This document shows positions 25,715 through 34,020 of a stretch of DNA of 64,000 nt, piece after piece. Each line of letters opens with the position of its first letter. The first letter of the stretch is position 1. This DNA is from Actinomycetota bacterium. Its GTDB lineage: Bacteria; Actinomycetota; Actinomycetes; Nanopelagicales; Nanopelagicaceae. Made by a program: the position numbers and the translations under genes. The notes beneath the pieces are model-generated. The model made no database searches. It worked only from the letters and a program-made list of their open reading frames with translations, and was not told the origin of the DNA. The stretch covers positions 27,344 through 91,343 of the forward strand of contig WLEB01000002.1 in the NCBI GenBank assembly GCA_009704505.1, read 5' to 3'.

Positions 25715-26245
25715 ATGCGTAAATTAACCATGACGGCCCTTGCTGGCTTGTGCCTGATTCTCTCTTCACCCACCAGTTTCGCCCATGGACAAATCGTCAC
25801 GTCATATCCTTTGATGGATTCCGTATCCTCACCAACACCTAATCAGGTATGGATTGAATTTGATGGACAGTTACAGCAAATAGAGGGTGAAGTTGTAAAT
25901 ACTCTAAAGGTGACCGATTCAACAGGATTAGTTGTTAGTTCAGAGGAAGCAGTCATTGAAGGTGCAAAGATTTCTACTCAAGTATCGGATCAAAGCGTAG
26001 GGGGAGTGTTTACAGTGCAATACCGCATAGTCTCAGAAGATGGCCATCCTGTTGAGGGAAGTTACACATTTGAAGCCTCACCTGGCTTTGAGGCAACAGA
26101 GATGATTGAACCAACAACGAGTGCTACAGCATCTGATAATCAGACAGACCTGAGTATCGGTGCGATAGTGATGGCAGTATTTCTGGTTGTCTTTGCCGTT
26201 AGATACTTTGTAAAAATGCGTAATGAAAAAAATGAGAGAAAATAA
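25715..26245 (+). CDS. CopC-domain exported protein with C-terminal membrane anchor
   Basis: This protein of 176 residues has a signal peptide (about 1-23, cleavage near SFA/HG) that exposes the N-terminal histidine of HGQIVTSYPLMDS. That histidine is a copper ligand in CopC proteins. The CopC beta-barrel follows, with SEDGHPVEGSYTFE near 105 as the second conserved site, then a linker, one transmembrane helix and a basic tail. It probably binds Cu(II) outside the membrane. No CopD or other copper gene lies nearby. TAAACT lies 6 nt before the ATG. Confidence 0.85.
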   Translation: MRKLTMTALAGLCLILSSPTSFAHGQIVTSYPLMDSVSSPTPNQVWIEFDGQLQQIEGEVVNTLKVTDSTGLVVSSEEAVIEGAKISTQVSDQSVGGVFTVQYRIVSEDGHPVEGSYTFEASPGFEATEMIEPTTSATASDNQTDLSIGAIVMAVFLVVFAVRYFVKMRNEKNERK

Positions 26246-26299
26246 AGCAATCTAGGTTTCACAGTAAAAATCAGAACCATCTGATCAGAAGAAGAGGCT

Positions 26300-27724
26300 A
26301 TGCAAGCATTTGATCTTGAAGTAAACGGTACTAATGTCATTCAAGAGTCAGAGAGAAAAGGCAAACCTAGTTCACTTTTTTGGCCATGGGCCGGAGCTAA
26401 TGTCTCTTTGCTGGCTCTTTCATACGGAGCTTTCTTTTTAGGCTTTGGTATCTCTTTCAGGCAGGCGACAGCGGCGGCCATCATTGGAACAGTGGGATCA
26501 TTTTTTTTAGTTGGAATAAGTTCGCTTGCAGGAAAGCGCTCGAATGCCCCAACCACAGTTTTGGTCCGAGCTTCATTCGGCGTGAAGGGTAGCGTTGTAC
26601 CTGGATTTCTTTCATACCTTGTGTTTGTTGGTTGGGAAACGGTCCTTGTATCACTTGCCACACTTGCAACAGGTACCGTTTTTTCTAGATTCACAGGGAT
26701 AGATAATAATCTCGCACTCGTAATGGGATTTGCTCTAGCCGTTGGATTAACTATGTTGGGCGGAGTTCTTGGTTTTAACATGATCATGAGAATTCAAAAG
26801 ATTCTCACCATCACCACCGTTGCAATGACAGCTGTTTACATTGTCCTTACTTTTGACAACGTCGAATGGCATATGGTTTCTTCAATTAAAGATGGAACTT
26901 CTCAAGCATTTATCGGAGCGGTCATTTTTGCAGTAACCGGAATCGGATTGGGCTGGGTGAACTGCGCAGCCGATTACTCCAGATATTTGCCACGCTCCGT
27001 TTCAAGTAAAGCAGTTGTAGGGTGGACAGTTCTTGGAGCATCTGTTGTTCCGATTCTTTTAGTTATTTACGGGACAGCACTTTCTGCAAGCAACTCTGAA
27101 TTAAGCCAAGCCATTGCTAACGATCCAATTGGCGCATTAACCACACTGCTACCTACCTGGTACTTAATTATTTTTGCTTTGGTTGCAATTTTGGGATTAG
27201 TGGGCGGAGCAATACTTGATTTGTACTCATCAGGTTTAGCTTTAATATCTATAGGCCTTCCCGTTAAACGCCACCATGCCGCACTCATCGATTCAGTAAT
27301 TATGCTCGTGGGTTCTATCTATATTGTCTGGATTGCTAACAACTTTTTCTATCCATTCCAAGGTTTTCTTATTACCTTGGGAGTTCCGGTAGCAGTTTGG
27401 TCTGGGATCTTTGTTGCCGATGTTGTTTTGAGAAAAAAGCCATATAACGAAGCGGCCTTATTTGATAAAAATGGCATTTATGGCTCCGTGAACAAAGGTT
27501 CAATTCTTCTAATGGGGGTGGGAACTTTTATTGGTTGGGGTTTTGTAACAAACACATTTGCATCATGGTTAGCATGGCAAGGGTATTTGATGCAGATAAT
27601 TGGTGGAAAAGATGGAGCTTGGGGATATTCGAATGTGGGAGTTGCATTCGCACTCCTTATCGGTTTTCTAGGCCACATAATTCTCTCAAGAAAGTCGATT
27701 GCTTCACAAGAAAACTCAATATAA
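26300..27724 (+). CDS. NCS1-family nucleobase permease (cytosine/purine permease)
   Basis: This inner-membrane protein of 474 residues has about twelve hydrophobic helices and an N-terminal half typical of NCS1 permeases, including RASFGVKGSVVPGFLSYLVFVGWE and GWVNCAADYSRYLPRS. The family imports cytosine, purines, allantoin or thiamine-type compounds with Na+ or H+. The exact substrate cannot be assigned. The ATG is preceded by a purine-rich GAAGAAGAGG ribosome binding site. The gene lies between copC and nhaA on the same strand, with 54-bp and 46-bp gaps. Confidence 0.85.
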   Translation: MQAFDLEVNGTNVIQESERKGKPSSLFWPWAGANVSLLALSYGAFFLGFGISFRQATAAAIIGTVGSFFLVGISSLAGKRSNAPTTVLVRASFGVKGSVVPGFLSYLVFVGWETVLVSLATLATGTVFSRFTGIDNNLALVMGFALAVGLTMLGGVLGFNMIMRIQKILTITTVAMTAVYIVLTFDNVEWHMVSSIKDGTSQAFIGAVIFAVTGIGLGWVNCAADYSRYLPRSVSSKAVVGWTVLGASVVPILLVIYGTALSASNSELSQAIANDPIGALTTLLPTWYLIIFALVAILGLVGGAILDLYSSGLALISIGLPVKRHHAALIDSVIMLVGSIYIVWIANNFFYPFQGFLITLGVPVAVWSGIFVADVVLRKKPYNEAALFDKNGIYGSVNKGSILLMGVGTFIGWGFVTNTFASWLAWQGYLMQIIGGKDGAWGYSNVGVAFALLIGFLGHIILSRKSIASQENSI

Positions 27725-27770
27725 GGATAATCAGCCTTCGCCTGAAGATGCTCAATGATACTTTAGGACT

Positions 27771-28967
27771 ATGAAGCGCACCATTAGACCGTTGCTGGAT
27801 TTCCTGCATCGCGAATCTTCAGGTGGAGTTCTAATATTAATAGCTTCGGCTCTTGGCTTAATCGTTGCAAATTCGCCGATATCTGCAAGCTATTTTTCCT
27901 TTCTAGATCTGCAATTTTCATTGGGAAATGATTCAATTTATCTCAAACTAACGATGCTCAAAGTTATTAACTACGTCTTGATGACTCTATTCTTTTTTGT
28001 CGTGGGTCTTGAGATAAAGCGCGAACTAACATCCGGGCACCTATCCAGTTTTAAAAAAGCAATCATGCCTTTTGTTGCAGCTTTAGGCGGAATGGCAGTT
28101 CCAGCGATGATTTACTTACTCATAGCAGGCCGAGATGCACCAGGTGGATGGGGAGTAGCTGTCGCCACTGATATTGCCCTAGCAGTTGGATTGCTAGCAA
28201 TTATCGGAAGTAATGCTTTGGCTTCGCTTCGTACTTTTCTATTAGCTCTGGCCGTAATTGACGACATTGGAGCAATTTTAGTTATTGCATTTGTCTATTC
28301 AACAGGGATAGTCCCAGGTTGGATTGCTGGCGCTTTACTTACTTTTGTCTTTATTGCCGCACTGAAAAAGTTTCAAGTTAATCAGGTATTTGTCTATGTG
28401 CCTCTTGGTGCTTTGCTTTGGTATTGCATGTACAGAGGTGGCATTCACCCCACCTTAGCGGGAGTTGTGCTGGGAATGATGACGCCAAATATTTCAAGGA
28501 ATGACACAGAAGTAGAAGATAGTGAGGATGGTGTCGTCTCAGTTATCGAATGGCTAGAAGACAAATTACATCCGCATAGCAGCTTTCTCATCGTTCCCTT
28601 GTTTGCGTTTGCAAATACAGGTGTTCAAATTACACAGAGTTCGATCAGCGCTGCCATTAATTCACCAATAGCTTGGGGTATTTTCTTTGGCTTAGTAGTT
28701 GGAAAGCCTGTCGGAATAGTTCTTTCAAGTTGGAGTGCCAAGAGAGTTGGGCTAGGAGAGTACCCAGAGGGTGCCAATACAGTTAAAATCTTTGCAACTG
28801 GAAGCGCCGCCGGTATTGGATTTACAGTTGCAATATTTATTGCTAATTTGGCATTTGCCGATCGCGCAACGCAAGAGTTGGCAATTTTCTCTGTAATTAT
28901 CGCATCACTTGTAAGTGGTGCGATAAGTACTGTTTTGTTCAAGATCTTTGCACGCAAATCAGATTAA
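27771..28967 (+). CDS. nhaA: Na+/H+ antiporter NhaA
   Basis: This membrane antiporter of 398 residues exchanges Na+ for protons and helps control pH and salt balance. It carries the NhaA motif FFFVVGLEIKREL, the paired aspartates in LAVIDDIGAILVIA that bind the cation, and an internal ATDIALAVGLLAIIG stretch. TACTTT lies 6 nt before the ATG. A strong terminator follows 11 bp after the stop and separates it from the convergent glnA. Confidence 0.95.
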   Translation: MKRTIRPLLDFLHRESSGGVLILIASALGLIVANSPISASYFSFLDLQFSLGNDSIYLKLTMLKVINYVLMTLFFFVVGLEIKRELTSGHLSSFKKAIMPFVAALGGMAVPAMIYLLIAGRDAPGGWGVAVATDIALAVGLLAIIGSNALASLRTFLLALAVIDDIGAILVIAFVYSTGIVPGWIAGALLTFVFIAALKKFQVNQVFVYVPLGALLWYCMYRGGIHPTLAGVVLGMMTPNISRNDTEVEDSEDGVVSVIEWLEDKLHPHSSFLIVPLFAFANTGVQITQSSISAAINSPIAWGIFFGLVVGKPVGIVLSSWSAKRVGLGEYPEGANTVKIFATGSAAGIGFTVAIFIANLAFADRATQELAIFSVIIASLVSGAISTVLFKIFARKSD

Positions 28968-28977
28968 ACAAGGGTAA

Positions 28978-29015
28978 AACAAAACCCGCTCTCATAATTA
29001 AGAGCGGGTTTTGTT
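28978..29015. terminator. Strong bidirectional intrinsic terminator between nhaA and glnA
   Basis: A 15-bp perfect stem (AACAAAACCCGCTCT / AGAGCGGGTTTTGTT) with an 8-nt loop has A- and T-rich flanks, so it can stop transcription from both convergent genes. Confidence 0.93.
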
Positions 29016-29025
29016 ATGATGATTT

Positions 29026-30459
29026 TTATAGATCGTAATACAGTTCGAACTCAGCTGGATGTGGGCGAAGACGCACATAATCTACTTCGTTCTTTCGTTT
29101 CCATTCGATCCATGTTTCGATCAGATCCTTCGTAAAGACACCACCCTTAGTTAAGAAATCGTGATCCTTTTCTAATGAGTTAAGAACAGCATCTAATGAT
29201 CCTGGCACCTGAGGAATAGAGGCTGCCTCTTCTCCTTCGAGTTCATACAGATCTTTATCAACTGGGGCAGGTGGTTCAATTTTATTAACAATTCCATCAA
29301 GACCAGCCATAAGCATTGCTGCAAAGGCCAAATATGGATTTGAAGATGGATCTGGACAACGGAACTCAATGCGCTTTGCCTTTGGACTTGATCCAGTAAT
29401 TGGGATACGGATACAAGCAGAACGGTTGCGAGCTGAGTACACAAGATTTACTGGAGCCTCATAACCAGGAACAAGTCGTCGATATGAGTTAACAGTTGGG
29501 TTGGTAAATGCAAGAAGTGATGGTGCGTGCTTTAAGAGACCACCGATATACCAGCGAGCCATATCGGAAAGATCTCCATATGTTCCTGCTTCATAAAATA
29601 ACGGCTTTCCATCTTTCCAAAGGGACTGGTGAACGTGCATTCCAGAACCGTTATCTCCGAAGAGTGGCTTAGGCATAAACGTTGCTGTCTTTCCACCTTC
29701 CCATGCGGTGTTACGAATGACGTACTTAAACTTCATTACATCATCACCAGCTGAGAGAATATCTGTGAATCGGTAATTGATCTCCATCTGTCCGGCAGTT
29801 CCAACTTCATGGTGTGAACGCTCAACAAGTAGACCTACTTTGCCAAGCTGCATAACCATTTCGTCTCGAAGATCTGCGTATTGATCTGTTGGTGAAACAG
29901 GAAAGTAACCGCCCTTAACGCGAGTGCGATATCCGCGGTTTGGAGTTCCATCAGCATCATGCTCAACTCCTGTGTTCCATGCTCCTTCATATGATTCAAT
30001 CTCATAGACGGCAGTGTTAATGTCTGTCTTAAAGCGAACACTGTCAAAGACATAGAACTCAGCTTCTGGTGCAAAAAATGCAGTGTCAGCAAATCCAAGT
30101 GAGCGCATGTAGTCAACAGCTTTTGCAACTACTCCTCGAGGATCACGGCTATATGGGGTGTTATCTACCGGATTATGAACAGAGAAGATAATGATTAGAG
30201 TCTTCTCTTTACGATAAGGATCCAGGTATGCAGACTCTGGAACCGGTAAAAGTTTCATGTCTGACTCATTGATAGTTTGGAATCCACGAATCGATGACCC
30301 GTCAAACATTAAACCATCTGTAAAGACGGCTTCATCGAAAGATTCAACTGGCACATTAAAGTGGTGTTGAATTCCCGGTAAATCAGTAAAGCGAACATCA
30401 ACAAGTTTGACATTCTCCTTCTTGATGAAGGCAAAAATTTCTGATGCATTCTTAAACAT
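29026..30459 (-). CDS. glnA: Type I glutamine synthetase
   Basis: This enzyme makes glutamine from glutamate, ammonia and ATP in the cytoplasm. The 477-residue length matches GSI. It has the beta-Grasp opening [26 protein letters not shown], the ATP-site motif [20 protein letters not shown] and the regulatory adenylylation tyrosine region [11 protein letters not shown]. The ORF track starts 13 codons earlier at 30498. I chose the ATG at 30459, which begins [11 protein letters not shown] and has GGGAGAAGC just upstream. The leader of about 150 bp contains a perfect palindrome. Confidence 0.97.
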   Translation of the reverse strand: MFKNASEIFAFIKKENVKLVDVRFTDLPGIQHHFNVPVESFDEAVFTDGLMFDGSSIRGFQTINESDMKLLPVPESAYLDPYRKEKTLIIIFSVHNPVDNTPYSRDPRGVVAKAVDYMRSLGFADTAFFAPEAEFYVFDSVRFKTDINTAVYEIESYEGAWNTGVEHDADGTPNRGYRTRVKGGYFPVSPTDQYADLRDEMVMQLGKVGLLVERSHHEVGTAGQMEINYRFTDILSAGDDVMKFKYVIRNTAWEGGKTATFMPKPLFGDNGSGMHVHQSLWKDGKPLFYEAGTYGDLSDMARWYIGGLLKHAPSLLAFTNPTVNSYRRLVPGYEAPVNLVYSARNRSACIRIPITGSSPKAKRIEFRCPDPSSNPYLAFAAMLMAGLDGIVNKIEPPAPVDKDLYELEGEEAASIPQVPGSLDAVLNSLEKDHDFLTKGGVFTKDLIETWIEWKRKNEVDYVRLRPHPAEFELYYDL

Positions 30460-30493
30460 GCTTCTCCCAATTTCACATGTAATGCGCACCCCG

Positions 30494-30505
30494 CTCAACG
30501 TTGAG
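30494..30505. repeat. Palindrome upstream of glnA
   Basis: CTCAACGTTGAG is perfectly self-complementary and lies 35 bp before the glnA start codon. It could be a regulator site for nitrogen control, but it does not match the GlnR box I know, so it is only noted. Confidence 0.35.
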
Positions 30506-30614
30506 TTCTAGGCCCGCTTTTGTAGTCAAACCCTAAGTCCAGATGAGGTCAAAAACATAACCAGTTTGTTAAATCCGTGTTACTTCTCCCAGTGACGGAG
30601 GTTATCCTTGCCAC

Positions 30615-30986
30615 ATGAGATATGAAGCTGTGCGTGTGAGCCTTGGCCGTCGATTTGCTGCCTTGATGCTGGATTGGCTTTCATGCTATTTCATTGTCAC
30701 GGCTGTATCGGGCGGAATTGGCGCTGCAGTACCCAATCGCCCCTTTTACGTTTTGGGCCTTTTCTTCACTCAGATTTTCATGCTCTCTTGGCTTCAGGGC
30801 GCATCTCTAGGGCATCGAATTTTTGGAATAAGAATTGTTCGCTATGTCGATGGTGGTCCTATAAATGCCCGGCAAGCGTTTATTCGTAGCGCTCTATTGG
30901 TAACAATAGTTTTTGCGATTACCTTTGATGAAGAGGGAAGAGGCCTTCATGAAAGATTTAGCAAAACAATACTGATTCGAAATTAA
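30615..30986 (+). CDS. RDD-family membrane protein
   Basis: This membrane protein of 123 residues has the RDD signature: an Arg (RRFAALMLDW), an Asp in the first helix and a later Asp (YVDGGPINARQAF). About three hydrophobic segments are visible. The function of the family is unsettled, although some members act in ion transport. TATCCT lies 6 nt before the ATG, with TTACTT 17 bp further upstream as a possible -35. Its 3' end overlaps the convergent DUF4191 gene by 4 bp. An RDD gene also lies between the DUF4191 and glnA1 genes in mycobacteria. Confidence 0.85.
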   Translation: MRYEAVRVSLGRRFAALMLDWLSCYFIVTAVSGGIGAAVPNRPFYVLGLFFTQIFMLSWLQGASLGHRIFGIRIVRYVDGGPINARQAFIRSALLVTIVFAITFDEEGRGLHERFSKTILIRN

Positions 30987-31657
30987 CGAATCTTTCCACC
31001 ACGAGTAGGCATTGGTCCTTTAGGAATTGGCATGGACATTCCACCAACAGCCTTGAGGCGCGCACGAACTTCGCGCATCTGGTGAGCTGTTAACTTCTTA
31101 GGAAGTCGGCGCATTTCTTTTTGTAGCTTCCTAATTGGCACTCGATTGTCTTCATTACCAATCAAAATCTCTATTACTGGAACTCCAGGTGCAAAGCGCT
31201 CTGCTTTCTTTCGCTCATCACTCATCATCTGCTTTACAGAGTCACTACCTTCACCCGAGATAACAATTCCCGCGCGACCAACACTTCGATGCACCATGTC
31301 CTGATTGCGTGATACAGCTACCGCTGGAGTTGTAGTCCATCCCTTACGTATGGCCATGAGAACGCTTGCGCCTGCTCCCATTTGACCTTCAATAGAAACG
31401 TATGCGGCGCTACCTGCTTGCCGAGTGAAAAGAAGCATCGCGGCCAAGAGTGCAATAGGAAGGAAAACAAAACCAAGATAGACAGGCTGACCGATTGCAA
31501 TTCCGATTCCGATTCCGATAGCCCATGTCATTAGAAACGTTGCGATCAGGGCAATTGAAATCCATGGCTTCACTTGTTTGGTTACGGCGTAGGCATCACG
31601 GAAAGCTTGAAAACGAGGTGTCTTGATTTTCTTTTCTTTAGATTTTCTCTTGAACAT
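30983..31657 (-). CDS. DUF4191 family membrane protein
   Basis: This actinobacterial protein of 224 residues has a basic N-terminus (KRKSKEKKIK), two closely spaced transmembrane helices (about 33-75) and a soluble C-terminal domain ending in a basic, proline/glycine-rich tail (IPKGPMPTRGGK). The function is unknown. It is consistently located next to lipA/lipB and glnA in actinobacteria, as here. TAAACT lies 6 nt upstream of the ATG; this hexamer overlaps the stop codon of the preceding acyltransferase gene. Confidence 0.85.
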   Translation of the reverse strand: MFKRKSKEKKIKTPRFQAFRDAYAVTKQVKPWISIALIATFLMTWAIGIGIGIAIGQPVYLGFVFLPIALLAAMLLFTRQAGSAAYVSIEGQMGAGASVLMAIRKGWTTTPAVAVSRNQDMVHRSVGRAGIVISGEGSDSVKQMMSDERKKAERFAPGVPVIEILIGNEDNRVPIRKLQKEMRRLPKKLTAHQMREVRARLKAVGGMSMPIPKGPMPTRGGKIR

Positions 31658-31661
31658 AGAT

Positions 31662-32360
31662 TTAGTTTAGTGGAGCCGGCGCGGTTCCACCAAGACGAGC
31701 AGGTGCCCAACGCTGTCCGGCATGGTTATCGGGGTAGGACTGCTGAACTTCATGGAGTAGATCGAGCATAACTTTGCGTAAGTGGAGTTGGGACTGTTCT
31801 ACGTTTGCAGCTGGAGGATAGGAAATTGGATCACCGCATACAACTGAAATAGGGAAGTGGTTTCTTTTGAAGTTGGGCTTAAGACCCTTGGTGATAACTC
31901 TTTGGCTTCCCCAGATGATAGTTGGAATTACGGGAGCCCCGGATTCAATTGCAAGGCGAATGGTTCCAGATTTAATTTCTTTTATTTCAAAACTAACTGA
32001 GATTGTTGCCTCAGGAAAAATACCAATAATCTCTCCAGATTTAAGGGCTTTTAATGCAACTTCAAAAGAAGGTCCGCCATTGCTTCGATCAACATTAATG
32101 TGGTGCATACCTCGCATCAATGGGCCTGCAATTTTGTGATTAAAGATTTCCTTCTTTGCCATAAAGCGAACATAACGTTTGGTTGGCAGGGCGGCTGTTC
32201 CTGCTATTGCAAAATCTAAATATCCAACGTGGTTGATGGCTAGTATCGCACCACCTTTGTGCGGAATATGTTCTTGGCCTTGAAAATTAAATCGCAATCC
32301 AAGATATCTCCAAAAACCCTTTACAAGCAAAATAACCGGTGGGTAAACCAAATCAGCCAC
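31662..32360 (-). CDS. PlsC-type 1-acylglycerol-3-phosphate acyltransferase, second copy
   Basis: This acyltransferase of 232 residues has the HX4D motif in NHVGYLDF (family usually NHxxxxD) and [10 protein letters not shown] as the substrate-binding loop. The ORF track starts at 32423, which would overlap lipA by 71 bases. I chose the GTG at 32360, overlapping the lipA stop by 8 nt (GTGGCTGA), with AAAGG correctly spaced upstream. The gene is therefore coupled to lipA. The loop lacks the usual GTR of the first copy, so it may use a different acyl donor or acceptor. Confidence 0.8.
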   Translation of the reverse strand: MADLVYPPVILLVKGFWRYLGLRFNFQGQEHIPHKGGAILAINHVGYLDFAIAGTAALPTKRYVRFMAKKEIFNHKIAGPLMRGMHHINVDRSNGGPSFEVALKALKSGEIIGIFPEATISVSFEIKEIKSGTIRLAIESGAPVIPTIIWGSQRVITKGLKPNFKRNHFPISVVCGDPISYPPAANVEQSQLHLRKVMLDLLHEVQQSYPDNHAGQRWAPARLGGTAPAPLN

Positions 32361-33285
32361 GAATTGCCTTTTTTTCCATCGCTTGTTTGTATAAACGGCC
32401 GGCTCTGTAACTGGAACGAACAAGCGGACCGCTCATGACACCAAGGAATCCGATCTCTTCTGCTTCTTGTGCCAACTCAACAAACTCTTCTGGCTTTACC
32501 CAACGCTCAACCGGGTGATGTGTTTGTGTAGGACGTAGGTATTGCGTGATCGTAATTAGGTCACACCCGGCATTGTGTAGATCACGTAGAGCCTGTGAAA
32601 TCTCTTCTCTGGTCTCACCTAACCCCAAGATCAAGTTCGATTTTGTAATCAGACCAAAATCTTGGGCCATGCCGATAACTTTGAGAGATTTTTCATAAGT
32701 GAAAGCTGGGCGAATCTGTTTGAAGATACGGGGGACTGTTTCTAAGTTATGAGCAAATACTTCAGGCTGTGTTTCAAAGATTGGATTGAGAAGCAAAGGA
32801 TTGGCATTGAAGTCTGGGGCCAGCATTTCAACTCCAGTACCCGGGTTTAGTTGATGAACCATTCGAATTGTTTCGGCGTAAAGCCATGAGCCTTCATCTT
32901 CTAAATCATCACGGGTAACACCAGTAATTGTGGCGTAGCGAAGTTGCATAGAACGCACAGACTCTGCGACTTTGCGAGGTTCTTCTCGATCGATTGGAAG
33001 TGGTTTTCCTGTATCAATGTTGCAAAAATCGCAGCGACGAGTACATCTGTCTCCGCCAATAAGAAAAGTTGCTTCCTTGTCTTCCCAACATTCAAATATG
33101 TTTGGACAGGCGGCTTCTTGGCAGACTGTATGAAGGCCTTCACTTTTAACTAATGCACGAAGTCGTGTGTACTCCGGGCCCATGTTTGCACGAGTCTTAA
33201 TCCATTCAGGCTTTCGCTCGATAGGCGTTTGGGCATTTCGTGCTTCGATTCGAATTAGTTTGCGACCTTCTGGCGCCATTGTCAT
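32353..33285 (-). CDS. lipA: Lipoyl synthase
   Basis: This radical-SAM enzyme inserts two sulfurs into octanoyl groups to form lipoate on E2 and GcvH proteins. It has the auxiliary cluster motif [12 protein letters not shown] and the radical-SAM CTRRCDFC (CX3CX2C), plus the C-terminal RSSYRAG serine that ligates the auxiliary cluster. The ATG at 33285 overlaps the lipB stop as ATGA, better than the GTG at 33291. Length is 310 residues. It follows lipB in an operon. Confidence 0.96.
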   Translation of the reverse strand: MTMAPEGRKLIRIEARNAQTPIERKPEWIKTRANMGPEYTRLRALVKSEGLHTVCQEAACPNIFECWEDKEATFLIGGDRCTRRCDFCNIDTGKPLPIDREEPRKVAESVRSMQLRYATITGVTRDDLEDEGSWLYAETIRMVHQLNPGTGVEMLAPDFNANPLLLNPIFETQPEVFAHNLETVPRIFKQIRPAFTYEKSLKVIGMAQDFGLITKSNLILGLGETREEISQALRDLHNAGCDLITITQYLRPTQTHHPVERWVKPEEFVELAQEAEEIGFLGVMSGPLVRSSYRAGRLYKQAMEKKAIRG

Positions 33286-33938
33286 AGACACACCTTACGC
33301 AAAGAATTCAAAATATGCGCCTCAACACTATTTGATATCTCATCAACTGAGATCTCGCGCTGTAACTCTCTTTGTAAAGATGTCACTTGTGCATCTCTAA
33401 TTCCACAAGCCACAATCTTGTCATAGGCTTTCAAATCTGGATTTACGTTAAGTGCAAATCCATGCATCGTTACCCCTTTTGCAACTCTTACTCCTATAGC
33501 TGCGATTTTTCTATCACCTTGTGAGCCAATAACCCATACACCAGATCGTCCTTCAACACGCACGGCCTTGATTCCAAGTTCGACGCAAACATTAATAAGC
33601 GCACTTTCAATTTCGCGCACAAAACCGACAACTTCGGTTGGCTCTGAAAGTTTGATGATGGGATAACCAACCAATTGACCAGGACCATGCCAAGTAATTC
33701 GTCCGCCACGATCAACATCAATGACATCAGTTCCGTCTACAGGGCGCTCGAACTCTTCTGTTCGACGGCCAGCTGTATAAACCGAAGGGTGCTCAAGAAG
33801 TACAAGGGTGTTTTCCTGAACTCCATTGGCCACATCGGCATGTATGGCCCTTTGTAACTGCCAAGCTTGTTGGTATTCCATGGTTTTATAACGAGAGACA
33901 GAAATTACTTTCTCTACATCAGTTACAAGGTTGGGCAC
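33282..33938 (-). CDS. lipB: Octanoyl-[acyl carrier protein]:protein octanoyltransferase
   Basis: This enzyme moves octanoate from acyl-carrier protein to lipoyl domains, the step before LipA. The 218-residue protein has the substrate-binding [26 protein letters not shown], the lysine in KIAAIGVRV, and the active cysteine in IVACGI. The GTG start is preceded by TAGGAT with a 6-nt spacer and TTGGGC 18 bp further up. This promoter interleaves with that of the divergent MMPL gene. Confidence 0.96.
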   Translation of the reverse strand: MPNLVTDVEKVISVSRYKTMEYQQAWQLQRAIHADVANGVQENTLVLLEHPSVYTAGRRTEEFERPVDGTDVIDVDRGGRITWHGPGQLVGYPIIKLSEPTEVVGFVREIESALINVCVELGIKAVRVEGRSGVWVIGSQGDRKIAAIGVRVAKGVTMHGFALNVNPDLKAYDKIVACGIRDAQVTSLQRELQREISVDEISNSVEAHILNSLRKVCL

Positions 33939-33974
33939 CCTCTAATCCTAAAGGTAGGCTTGCCCCATGCCCAA
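33931..33974. promoter_or_regulatory. Interleaved divergent promoters of lipB and the MMPL operon
   Basis: Plus strand: TTGGGC (33931-33936), 18-bp spacer, TAGGCT (33955-33960), 6 nt, ATG of a leader ORF at 33967. Minus strand: TTGGGC (33969-33974), 18-bp spacer, TAGGAT (33945-33950), 6 nt, lipB GTG. The two promoters use the same -35 and spacer and overlap each other, so only one can be occupied at a time. Confidence 0.6.
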
Positions 33975-34017
33975 TCGGGCCGCGCGCCAAGACAGTAAAA
34001 CCAGGAAGGTCCTCTAA
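33967..34017 (+). CDS. Possible 16-residue leader peptide before the MMPL gene
   Basis: A 16-codon frame (begins MPNRAARQDSK) starts with an ATG placed 6 nt after a TAGGCT -10, exactly like the leaderless genes elsewhere, and stops 3 nt before the GTG of the MMPL gene. The peptide is basic and hydrophilic. Its own 3' end carries AGGAAGG, the likely ribosome binding site for the next gene, so it may couple or attenuate translation. It is too short for the ORF track and unproven. Confidence 0.4.
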   Translation: MPNRAARQDSKTRKVL

Positions 34018-34020
34018 ATC

